From Leptodactylus fallax (lineage: Eukaryota; Chordata; Amphibia; Anura; Leptodactylidae), in contig CAMRHE010001082.1 in the NCBI GenBank assembly GCA_947044405.1, forward strand, positions 167,380 to 231,379: a stretch of DNA of 64,000 nucleotides, given 5' to 3'. Below, piece after piece: positions 37,001 to 48,100 of the stretch. Under the pieces are notes generated by a model, which did no database searches, was not told the origin of the DNA, and worked only from the letters and a program-made list of their open reading frames with translations. The position numbers and the translations under genes are program-made. Within the stretch, counting starts at the first letter, position 1; each line of letters opens with the position of its first letter.

Positions 37001-37746
37001 TAGTTTAGAGGTCTGGTCTGGGGTCTGTATTAGTTTAGGGGTCTGGCCTGGGGTCTGTATTAGTTTAGAGGTCTGGTCTGGGGTCTGTATTAGATTAGAG
37101 GTCTGGTCTGGGTTCTGTATTAGTTTAGAGGTCTGGTCTGAGGTCTGTATTAGTTTAGAGGTCTGGTCTGGGGTCTGTATTAGTTTAGAGGTCTGGTCTG
37201 GGGGTCTGTATTAGTTTAGAGGTCTGGTCTGGGGTCTGTATTAGTTTAGGGGTCTGGTCTGGGGTCTGTATTAGTTTAGAGGTCTGGTCTGGGGCTCTGT
37301 ATTAGTTTAGAGGTCTGGTCTGGGGTCTGTATTAGTTTAGGGGTCTGGTCTGGGGTCTGTAGTAGTTTAGGGGTCTGGTCTGGGGTCTGTATTAGTTTAG
37401 GGGTCTGGGGTCTGTATTAGTTTAGGGGTCTGGTCTGGGGTCTGTATTAGTTTAGGGGTCTGGTCTGGGGGTCTGTATTAGTTTAGGAGTCTGGTCTGGG
37501 GTCTGTATTAGTTTAGGGGTCTGGTCTGGGGTCTTTATTAGTTTAGGGGTCTGGTCTGGGGTCTGTAGTAGTTTAGGGGTCTGGTCTGGGGGTCTGTATT
37601 AGTTTAGAGGTCTGGTCTGGGCTCTGTATTAGTTTAGAGGTCTGGTCTGGGGTCTGTATTAGTTTAGGGTTCTGGTCTGGGGTCTGTATTAGTTTAGAGG
37701 TCTGTTCTGGGGTCTGTATTAGTTTAGGGGTCTTGTCTGGGGTCTG
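31079..37746. repeat. 30-bp G-rich minisatellite, ~220 copies
   Basis: The unit is GTATTAGTTTAGGGGTCTGG followed by TCTGGGGTCT. Variants include AGGGGG, AGAGG, TCAGG, CTGAGG and shortened units that lack one TCTGG. The plus strand is strongly G-rich with two G4 runs per unit. Rare variant pairs recur in blocks, so parts of the array were duplicated as larger segments. Open frames (GVCISLGVWS repeats) arise because 30 is divisible by three. The array lies between hao2 and hsd3b. Confidence 0.96.
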
Positions 37747-37861
37747 CTTTTCCCATAATTCAGTACACGTGAGTGGAGGGACACATGCATGCCCGGCTCT
37801 TCTCCATTCATGTTGGGTTACAGTCAGGACCCGGTTCTGCATCTATCAGGTATATCCCTTG

Positions 37862-38411
37862 TGTGACAGTACCAGGGGCACAGTGCTAGAAGGAGTATAC
37901 ATTTCTCCCAGGTTCTTGTCATATTCCTTCTAAAAGCACCTGGGAAAGCTGTGTTCCTTGCTGGAGGGTTTTACCTAATCCCTGGTGACAGGTCTGGCTG
38001 CTGGAGTAAGCAGAGTTGGGTGTGACTCCACTCCATTCAGACACTTCAGGTTTTGGGATGTCTGGGGGTTAATGCCTTGGTTCCTGAAGTGCGTATATAA
38101 GGGCAGACAGCACACAGGTATACGGCTCTCTCTGCTCCTGGGAAACCTCTGTGAGTTATAACTGCTGTATATTGTGTTTGGGGAGCTGTGCAGTAGGCCC
38201 CGCGCTCTCTAGTTAGATACCTGTATTGTGTATTGTAGGTCGTGGCCGGACGGCGAGGATTTTATTTTGTATTGTTTTGTTTTCCTTAAACCACTAATAA
38301 AGTTGGTTGCGGCCGGCTACACCGTATTGGACTGGACTGGACTCTAATTGCGGTGCCAGACAATGCTCGTCTATCTGAGGAGACGACGATCCCTGAGCTA
38401 ATCTCACTACA
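37862..38411 (+). mobile_element. Solo LTR with TATA box and poly(A) signal
   Basis: TGTGACAGTACCAGGGGC to ATCTCACTACA, 550 bp, flanked by CTTG and CTTA, a 4-bp duplication with one change. Inside are TATATAA at 38094-38100 in GTGCGTATATAAGGGCAG and AATAAA at 38296-38301, in the right order and spacing for U3, R and U5. No internal region or second LTR is nearby. It is not related to the other LTRs here. Confidence 0.75.
38094..38100 (+). promoter_or_regulatory. TATA box of the solo LTR
   Basis: TATATAA in the context GCGTATATAAGGGCAGAC, about 200 bp before the LTR's AATAAA. Transcription would run rightwards, toward the hao2 3' end and antisense to both genes. Confidence 0.6.
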
Positions 38412-39067
38412 CTTAATATAGCCATAAATACTGAGATGTGATACCCCTTTAAGGCATTAGGACAAATATTTTGTGCCCCTCCATTTGTCTCCTGGTCCCG
38501 TTGTAAAGCTGGCGGTATGGGAAATCAACTATGTGTTTAATGGGTACAATCCCCTGGAAATAGCAGCCGATATAATATTGAATGCAGCTTTGGATGTGAC
38601 TGGAGTCTAATAGTCGTCTATGGAGATGTCCGGCAGACACGTTTTCTTGTCACTTATGGACTTTCTGTTTGGCGGTCCTTTAAGAGAGTGGGGGAGGGGG
38701 AATCTATAAAGTCGCAGCTTTAGATCACAAGTTTGCAGTAATGATGGAGTTGGCCCCAATTCCGCATTAACCCTTTAGGTCTCATTGAAGCTTTCTTAGG
38801 ATAATTGAGAATCTTCCAGAATAAAGTAAAAACAGAACCAGACAGTAAAGAGTCATCCGGAAGGGGCCGGAGGCCTTGAGAGATTTCATAAAAATTCCTT
38901 CCAGCCTCAGCCCTGAGAATGTTCCGGAGTGCGGTGTCCTTGTGCCTGCTGATAAGAGATAGAGCATGGGCGGGGGGGACACAGCGACCCCCCATCAGAG
39001 CCGAGTCATTATACTGTGACATTATAATAAGTAACCTCAATTATACAGCTCAACCACGGAGATCCAG
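38412..39067. other. Intergenic sequence, nothing recognised
   Basis: Single-copy DNA between the solo LTR and the 54-bp array. Short frames on the minus strand have no recognisable content. Confidence 0.5.
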
Positions 39068-39292
39068 AATGTTCTAGACCCGGTAACCTCAATAACAATG
39101 TTCATCTGTGCAGTGGCTCTGAGAATGTTCTAGAATGACTTGCTACCCCAGCTGCGGATGTTCTAGAGTCAGTCATTACCCCGTATTGTCTATCATGGTT
39201 ATCTTTTAGGATGTTCTAGAGTCGGTTATTACCCCATAGTGTCTATCGTGGTTTTCCTCTCGGGATGTTCTAGAGTCGGTTATTACCCCATA

Positions 39293-40834
39293 CACTGTGT
39301 TCCAAATTATTATGCAAATAATATTTTCTCATATTTTCCAAAATTACCTATATGAATTGCAGCCATTGTAATTTTCCAGTCATCAACTATTCGAGTATAA
39401 TTGAAAGGTTTTTGAACAAACTGCCTATGATAACGGTATATTTAAAAAAAAAAAAAACCACTCAAAATGCATGTTTCAAATTATTATGCACAGCAGAATT
39501 TGCAACCTTTTCATTTTTATTAAGAACAAAAAAATTGTCATTGTGAAATTCTAAGCATTAGCAGGTTATTACAAACTGAAATCAAACAGTTTTCAAGCCA
39601 AAACTTTATTCGAGGTGATGTTACATTTGCACATAGGACCCCTTGTTCGAAAGAAGCTTCTGAACTCTCTCGTCCATTGAATTTGTCAGTTTTTGGATGG
39701 TTTCTGCTTCAATTGTTTTGCATGAGGACAGAATTCCCTCCCAGAGCTGTTGCTTAGATGAGAACTGCCTCCCACCATCATAGACACTCCTTTTGATGAT
39801 GCTCCAGAGGTTCTCAATGGGGTTGAGGTCAGGGGAGCATGGGGGCCACACCATAAGTTTGTCCCCTTTTATGCCCATAGCAGCCAGAGATGCAGATGTG
39901 TTATTTGCAGCATGAGACGGTGCATTATCAGGCATGAAAATGATCTTTCTGCGGAATGCATGGTTCTTCTTCTTGAACCATGGCAGGAAGTGCTGTTTGA
40001 GAAACTCCACATACATTATGGAGTTCATCTTTACCCCTTCAGGGATCCTAAAGGGGGCGACAATCTCTCTCCCCATGATTCCAGCCCAAAACATTACTCC
40101 ACCTCCTCCTTGTTGGCGCCGTAGCCGTGTTTGCATGGGGTGTCCATCAACAAGTCATCCTCCTCTCCATCCATCTGGACCATCGAGCGTTGCACGGCAC
40201 TCATCGGTCTTCATGTATTGTTTGGCCCACTGGAGCCGTTTCTGCTTGTGTGCAGTGGATAGAGGCAGTCGACAGGATGACTTATGCACAGCTGCAAACC
40301 TCTGAAGGACCCTGCATCTTGTTGTTCGGGGGGACGATGGAGGCACCAGCAGCTTCAAAAACTTGTCTGCTGCTATGACAAGGCATTTTTGAAGCTGCTC
40401 TTCTAACCTGACGTAATTGCCTGTTGGAAAGAGTCCTCAATTTTCCCTTATCAGCACGCACACGTGTGTGCTGTGAGTCAGCTACATACTTCTTGATTGT
40501 GCGATGATCACGATGAAGTGTCTTGGCAATGTTGATTGTAGTCATGCCTTGACCTAAACACTCCACAGTTTGTTGCTTCTCAGCAGCCGACACATCCTTT
40601 TTCTTTCCCATTTTGGCTGAAAATGTAGGCTGCTTAATAATGTGGGACAGCCTTCTTAAGTAGTCTTGCCTTTAATTGGACACACCTGCCAAACTAATTA
40701 GCACAGGTGTCTGCAATTGCTTTCAGTGATATAAAGCGCCCTGACACACATCACCATCAATGAGTCTGACAGACAAAAAAATTCTTACCTTATCACTCCT
40801 AAACACTTTTTGCATAATAATTTGGAACACAGTG
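39293..40834 (-). mobile_element. DD37E-type Tc1/mariner transposon
   Basis: 1542 bp between TA duplications at 39291-39292 and 40835-40836. The ends (CACTGTGTTCCAAATTATTA and its reverse) match exactly over about 25 bp and are short. The transposase is on the minus strand. The site lies in a 54-bp repeat unit, where CCCCATAGTGTCTATC was split at TA. The same family gave the old copy at 6310-8303. Confidence 0.95.
39621..40611 (-). pseudogene. Tc1/mariner transposase, DD37E, two breaks
   Basis: ATG at 40611 begins MGKKKDVSAAEKQQTVECLG, a helix-turn-helix start. A 1-nt frameshift lies near 40340-40360, then an in-frame TGA at 40155-40157 where a Trp codon is expected, then an open frame to 39621. 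The catalytic residues are in KTDECRATLDG, FMPDNAPSHA and NPIENLWSIIK. I count 37 residues between the second D and the E, unlike the 34 of the element at 2937-4537. Total is about 330 codons, near full length. Confidence 0.93.
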
Positions 40835-41655
40835 TAGTGTCTATCATGGTTTTCCTCTCAGGATGTTCTAGAGTCGGTTATTACCCCATAGTGTCTATCG
40901 TGGTTTTCCTCTCAGGATGTTCTAGAGTCGGTTATTACCCCGTATTGTCTATCGTGGTTTTCCTCTCAGGATGTTATAGAGTCGGTTATTACCCCGTATT
41001 GTCTATCATGGTTTTCCTCTCAGGATGTTCTAGAGTCGGTTATTACCCCGTATTGTCTATCATGGTTTTCCTCTCAGGATGTTCTAGAGTCGGTTATTAC
41101 CCCGTATTGTCTATCATGGTTTTCCTCTCAGGATGTTCTAGAGTCAGATATTACCCCATATTGTCTATTGTGGTTTTCCTCTCGGGATATTCTAGAGTCA
41201 GATATTACCCCGTATTGTCTATCATGGTTTTCCTCTCGGAATGTTCTAGAATCAGACATTACCCCATAGTGTCTATCGTGGTTTTCCTCTCAGGATGTTC
41301 TAGAGTCGGTTATTACCCCACAGTGTCTATCGTGGTTTTCCTCTCGGGATGTTCTAGAGTCAGACATTACCCCATAGTGTCTATCGTGGTTTTCCTCTCG
41401 GGATGTTCTAGAGTCAGACATTACCCCATAGTGTCTATCGTGGTTTTCCTCTCGGGATGTTCTAGAGTCAGACATTACCCCATAGTGTCTATCGTGGTTT
41501 TCCTCTCAGGATGTTCTAGAGTCAGACATTACCCCATAGTGTCTATCGTGGTTTTCCTCTCAGGATGTTCTAGAGTCGGTTATTACCCCATAGTGTCTAT
41601 CGTGGTTTTCCTCTCAGGATGTTCTAGAGTCGGTTATTACCCTATAGTGTCTATC

Positions 41656-42098
41656 TTGGAATGAAGATTCAGTATAGTAATATTCGCCTCCTCTGCTTGT
41701 CTCGTTTATTTCTTCATTTTGCAGTTCCAGACGTTGCCTCTGAGTGTTATATAAGGTAAGATCATTAAGTGTGACCTAGAACCCGATAGTGGCGTCTCCC
41801 TGGGTGAGGTAACAGGTCCACAGCAGATATGGGGGGGATCTCCAGGTAATGAGTGACCTATGGCAGATCCAGCATTCGAGAACTAATCCAGACATGGAGA
41901 ATCAGCACAGTATAGGATCCGTCTACTCATGTTCTAGGTAGTCATAAACCCACAAGGATCACTGCACACTTCTCAGGTTATATACAGTTCATTTAATGGG
42001 GAGGGGGCTCAGAGGCGCAATCATCTTCTTATTCATCTTTCTTCCAGCATCTCCAGGGTTATGTAGATCTCAGATCTTGGCTCTTCCTTATGAGGACT
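41656..42098. other. hao2 3' flank and 3' UTR
   Basis: Single-copy DNA. The right part (about 41980-42098) should be the hao2 3' UTR. AATAAA also occurs on the minus strand at 41705-41710 as a possible second poly(A) signal. Confidence 0.55.
41992..41997 (-). terminator. Possible hao2 poly(A) signal ATTAAA
   Basis: Plus-strand TTTAAT gives ATTAAA in the transcript, about 100 nt after the hao2 stop codon. ATTAAA is the commonest variant signal. It fits the short distance, but use is inferred. Confidence 0.5.
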
Positions 42099-42154
42099 TC
42101 AGAGTTTAGAGGAATGGATGAGGTTTCGGTTGATTTCAGAAACATTTCGGCACC
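42099..42154 (-). CDS. hao2: hao2 coding exon 7
   Basis: 56 bp. It encodes [17 protein letters not shown] and TGA; the Gly before it is split across the intron. It ends in the peroxisomal signal SKL. Confidence 0.95.
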
Positions 42155-45100
42155 CTGCGGAGCAGAAGAGAAGAGTCAGTGTATACGGCTACGTTCCGGT
42201 AATCCCAAGAGGAACTGGCCGTGTGTCATGTGGATTCTCACCGGACAGTGCCATGGACAGACGGAATTCATCGGTCAGGATCTGCAGCACGCCCCGGACG
42301 CCTTCTTCTCCCTGATGTAGGACAGAGAGCCGGGTGTAAGAGACGGGGTCGGGGCTTAGTGACTGCACCCCATTATCTCCCTTACCTTGTATGCCAGACC
42401 CCACACAATGGGGCGCCCAATGAACACGCACTTCGCTCCCAAGGCCAGCGCCTTCAGGACATCGCTCCCCGTCCGGATCCCTCCATCTATATACACCTCG
42501 ATCCGACCCTGCACCGCATCCACAATCTCAGACAGGGCGTCAATCTGTGGACACACAATCTAAGCACAAACAAGACACTGACAAAGCAGAGCTGCAGTGT
42601 AAAGCATTGGGGATAGGCTTTATAGAAGCACAAACATGGGAAACATCAGGGTGACTTCTGACTACGCAGCTCATAAATAGTTAACTATATCCTAAAAGAG
42701 CAGAGCTGCAGTGTAAAGCATTACAAAGAGTCACGGTGTGACCAGCCCACCTGATAACTGGGATCACCTAAGGATATAGATTGTATATAGTGAGTATATA
42801 CCGTGGCCAGTTCACCATCCAGCTGGCGCCCCCCGTGGTTGGAGACAATGATGCCCTGCACACCATGCTCTACAGCAAGCTCCGCGTCCTCCTTGGTCAG
42901 GATTCCCTTGATGATGATTGGCAGACGGGTCAGACTCTTCAGCCAATAAATGTCTTTCCAACTAATGGACGGGTCCAAGGTGTTGGCCGGGACCCCATAA
43001 TTATCGGGGCCACAATGTTCCTACAGAAAGCAAGGAAGACGCTAGGGAATGTTAGGATGACCACAAGTCCTGAAATTCAGGAAAATTATAATAAAAGCCA
43101 CAAGACAACAGGAAAAATATAATAAAGGCACTAGACACCAGAGAAAATATAATAAAGTCACTAGACACCAGGGAAAATATAATAAACCTCACTAGACACC
43201 GGGGAGAATATAATAAACCTAACTAGACACCAAGGAAAATATAATAAAAGTCACTAGACACCAGGGAAAATATAATAAACCTCACTAGACACCAGGGAAA
43301 ATATCATAAACCTCACTAGACACCAGGGAAAATATCATAAACCTCACTAGACACCAGGGAAAATATAATAAACCTCACTAGACACCAGGGAAAATATCAT
43401 AAACCTCACTAGACACCAGGGAAAATATCATAAACCTCACTAGACACCAGGGAAAATATAATAAACCTCACTAGACACCAAGGAAAATATAATAAACCTC
43501 ACTAGACACCAGGGAAAATATAATAAAGTCACTAGACACCAGGGAAAATATAATAAACCTCACTAGACACCAGGGAAAATATAATAAACCTCACTAGACA
43601 CCAGGGAAAATATAATAAACCTCACTAGACACCAGGGAAAATATAATAAACCTCACTAGACACCAGGGAAAATATCATAAACCTCACTAGACACCAGGGA
43701 AAATATAATAAACCTCACTAGACACCAAGGAAAATATAATAAACCTCACTAGACACCAGGGAAAATATAATAAAGTCACTAGACACCAGGGAAAATATAA
43801 TAAACCTCACTAGACACCAGGGAAAATATAATAAACCTCACTAGACACCAGGGAAAATATAATAAAGTCACTAGACACCAGGGAAAATATAATAAACCTC
43901 ACTAGACACCAGGGAAAATATAATAAACCTCACTAGACACCAAGGAAAATATAACAAACCTCACTAGACACCAGGGAAAATATAATAAAGTCACTAGACA
44001 CCAGGGAAAATATAATAAACCTCACTAGACACCGGGGAGAATATAATAAACCTAACTAGACACCAAGGAAAATATAATAAACCTCACTAGACACCAGGGA
44101 AAATATAATAAACCTAACTAGACACCAAGGAAAATATAACAAACCTCACTAGACACCAGGGAAAATATAATAAAGTCACTAGACACCAGGGAAAATATAA
44201 TAAACCTCACTAGACACCGGGGAGAATATAATAAACCTAACTAGACACCAAGGAAAATATAATAAACCTCACTAGACACCAGGGAAAATATAATAAACCT
44301 AACTAGACACCAAGGAAAATATAATAAACCTCACTAGACACCAGGGAAAATATAATAAAAGTCACTATACACCAGGGAAAATATAATAAACCTCACTAGA
44401 CACCAGGGAAAATATAAAAACCTTACTAGACACCAGGGAAAATATAATAAACCTCACTAGACACCAGGGAAAATATAATAAACCTCACTAGACACCAGGG
44501 AAAATATAATAAACCTCACTAGACACCAAGGAAAATATAATAAACCTCACTAGACACCAGGGAAAATATAATAAACCTCACTAGACACCAGAGAAAATAT
44601 AAAAACCTCACTAAACACCAGGGAAAATATAATAAACCTCACTAGACACCAGGGAAAATATAATAAAAGTCACTAAATACCAGAGATATTATAATAAACC
44701 TCACTAGACACCAGGGAAAATATAATAAAAGTCACTAAATACCAGAGATATTATAATAAACCTCACTAGACACCAGGGAAAATATAATAAAAGTCACTAA
44801 AAACCAGGGAAAATGTAATAAAAGTCACTAGACACCAGGGAAAATATAATAAACCTCATTAGACACCAGGGAAAATATAATAAACCTCACTAGACACCAG
44901 GGAAAATATAATAAACCTCACTAGACACCAGGGAAAATATAATAAACCTCACTAGACACCAGGGAAAATATAATAAAAGTCACTAGACACCAGGGAAAAT
45001 ATAATAAATCTCACTAGACACCAATGAAAATATAATAAAGTCACTAGACACCAGGGAAAATATAATAAACCTCACTAGACACCAGGGAAAATATAATAAA

Positions 45101-48100
45101 AGTCACTAGACACCAGGGAAAATATAATAAACCTCATTAGACACCAGGGAAAATATAATAAACCTCACTAGACACCAGGGAAAATATAATAAACCTCACT
45201 AGACACCAGGGAAAATATAATAAAAGTCACTAGACACCAGGGAAAATATAATAAACCTCACTAGACACCAGGGAAAATATAATAAACCTCACTAAACACC
45301 AGGGAAAATATAATAAACCTCACTAGACACCAGGGAAAATATAATAAACCTCACTAGACACCAGGGAAAATATAATAAACCTCACTAGACACCAGGGAAA
45401 ATATAATAAACCTCACTAGACACCAGGGAAAATATAATAAAAGTCACTAGACACCAGGGAAAATATAATAAAAGTCACTAGACACCAGGGAAAATATAAT
45501 AAACCTCACTAGACACCAGGGAAAATATAATAAACCTCACTAGACACCAGGGAAAATATAATAAACCTCACTAGACACCAGGGAAAAATATAATAAACCT
45601 CACTAGACACCAGGGAAAATATAATAAAAGTCACTAGACACCAGGGAAAATATAATAAAAGTCACTAGACACTAGAGAAAATATAATAAAAATAAGCAAC
45701 TCCTCTTACCTCAAAAACTCCCTCAAAGTTTTTAACTTTAAGGTGAGGAGGAAGTCGAAAGTTATTGCGGATGTCACTTCTCCTCTTTCCAGTGTATGGA
45801 ACGTCCACAGTAAGAACCAGAGCCTTGAAGCCCAGCGCCTCCACCCGGTGCACCAGCTGCTCCGACAGTTTACGGTCCCGATATACATACAACTGGAACC
45901 AGCGGAAACCATCAGGAGCGGCAGCCACTATCTCCTCCACAGAGCAGGTGGAGTAGGTGCTGGCCACGTAGCATAAATTCAGAGTCTCTGCCGCTGCCAG
46001 AAATATCAGATAAAGATGAAATTAGGGAAAGTACAAAAAGTAACCTCTTCAATACCCTAGACCATCGGGGCTTTACTTAGCTTGTATAACCCGGGTATCT
46101 CCTGTATATAATTATATATGTACAGCTGGTATAACCTGGGTATCTCCTGTATATAATTCTATATGTACAGCTGGTATAACCTGGGTATCTCCTGTATATA
46201 ATTATATATGTACAGCAGGTATAACCTGGGTATCTCCTGTATATAATTATATATGTACAGCTGGATAACCTGGGTATATACTGTATATAATTATATATGT
46301 ACGGCCGGTATAACCTGGGTATCTCCTGTATATAATTCTATATGTACAGCTGGTATAACCTGGCTATATACTGTATATAATTCTATATGTACAGCCGGTA
46401 TAACCTGGGTATCTCCTGTATATAATTATATATGTACAGCTGGATAACCTGGGTATATACTGTATATAATTATATATGTACAGCTGGTTTAACCTGGGTA
46501 TCTCCTGTATATAATTATATATGTACAGCTGATATAACCTGGGTATCTCCTGTATATAATTATATATGTACAGCCGGTATAACCTGGGTATCTTCTGTAT
46601 ATAATTATATATGTACAGCCAGTATAACCTGGGTATCTTCTGTATATAATTATATATGTACAGCTGGTATAACCTGGGTATCTCCTGTATATAATTATAT
46701 ATGTACGGCCGGTATAACCTGGGTATCTCCTGTATATAATTATATATGTACGGCCGGTATAACCTGGGTATCTCCTGTATATAATTATATATGTACAGCC
46801 GGTATAACCTGGGTATCTTCTGTATATAATTATATATGTACAGCTGGTATAACCTGGGTATCTCCTGTATATAATTATATATGTACGGCCGGTATAACCT
46901 GGGTATCTCCTGTATATAATTATATATGTACGGCCGGTATAACCTGGGTATCTTCTGTATATAATTATATATGTACAGCCAGTATAACCTGGGTATCTTC
47001 TGTATATAATTATATATGTACAGCTGGTATAACCTGGGTATCTCCTGTATATAATTATATATGTACAGCTGGTATAACCTGGGTATCTCCTGTATATAAT
47101 TATATATGTACGGCCGGTATAACCTGGGTATCTCCTGTATATAATTATATATGTACAGCCGGTATAACCTGGGTATCTTCTGTATATAATTATATATGTA
47201 CAGCTGGTATAACCTGGGTATCTCCTGTATATAATTATATATGTACGGCCGGTATAACCTGGGTATCTCCTGTATATAATTATATATGTACGGCCGGTAT
47301 AACCTGGGTATCTCCTGTATATAATTATATATGTAGGGCCGGTATAACCTGGGTATCTCCTGTATATAATTATATATGTACGGCCGGTATAACCTGGGTA
47401 TCTTCTGTATATAATTATATATGTACAGCTGGTATAACCCGGGTATCTCCTGTATATAATTCTATATGTACAGCTGGTATAACCTGGCTATATACTGTAT
47501 ATAATTCTATATGTACAGCCGGTATAACCTGGGTATCTCCTGTATATAATTATATATGTACAGCTGGATAACCTGGGTATATACTGTATATAATTATATA
47601 GGTACAGCTGGTATAACCTGGGTATCTCCTGTATATAATTATATATGTACGGCCGGTATAACCTGGGTATCTCCTGTATATAATTATATATGTACGGCCG
47701 GTATAACCTGGGTATCTCCTGTATATAATTCTATATGTACAGCTGGTATAACCTGGCTATATACTGTATATAATTCTATATGTACAGCCGGTATAACCTG
47801 GGTATCTCCTGTATATAATTATATATGTACAGCCGGTATAACCTGGGTATCTCCTGTATATAATTATATATGTACAGCCGGTATAACCTGGGTATCTCCT
47901 GTATATAATTCTATATGTACAGCTGGTATAACCTGGCTATATACTGTATATAATTCTATATGTACAGCCGGTATAACCTGGGTATCTCCTGTATATAATT
48001 ATATATGTACAGCTGGATAACCTGGGTATATACTGTATATAATTATATATGTACAGCTGGTTTAACCTGGGTATCTCCTGTATATAATTATATATGTACG

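Larger units (their letters stand above)
39068..41655. repeat. 54-bp minisatellite split by a transposon
   Basis: The unit is TCTATCGTGGTTTTCCTCTC, AGGATGTTCTAGAGTCGGTT, ATTACCCCATAGTG. Diverged units start near 39068, typical ones run to 39290, and the array resumes at 40835-41655 after the DD37E insertion; about 19 units in total. 54 is divisible by three, so the 284-codon frame at 40810-41664 is an artefact. Confidence 0.92.

Noticed and set aside
31754..37214. GVCISLGVWS-type frames
   Set aside because: Artefacts of the 30-bp unit; frame breaks occur wherever a unit is 25 or 31 bp.
31079..37746. Interstitial telomere (TTTAGGG-like)
   Set aside because: TTTAGGGG occurs once per 30-bp unit, never as a short head-to-tail telomeric repeat, and vertebrate telomeres are TTAGGG.
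42090..42616. Plus-strand frames across hao2 exons 5-7
   Set aside because: Shadows of the hao2 coding strand.
43078..45692. CRISPR-like array
   Set aside because: The units are contiguous with no unique spacers, and this is a vertebrate intron.
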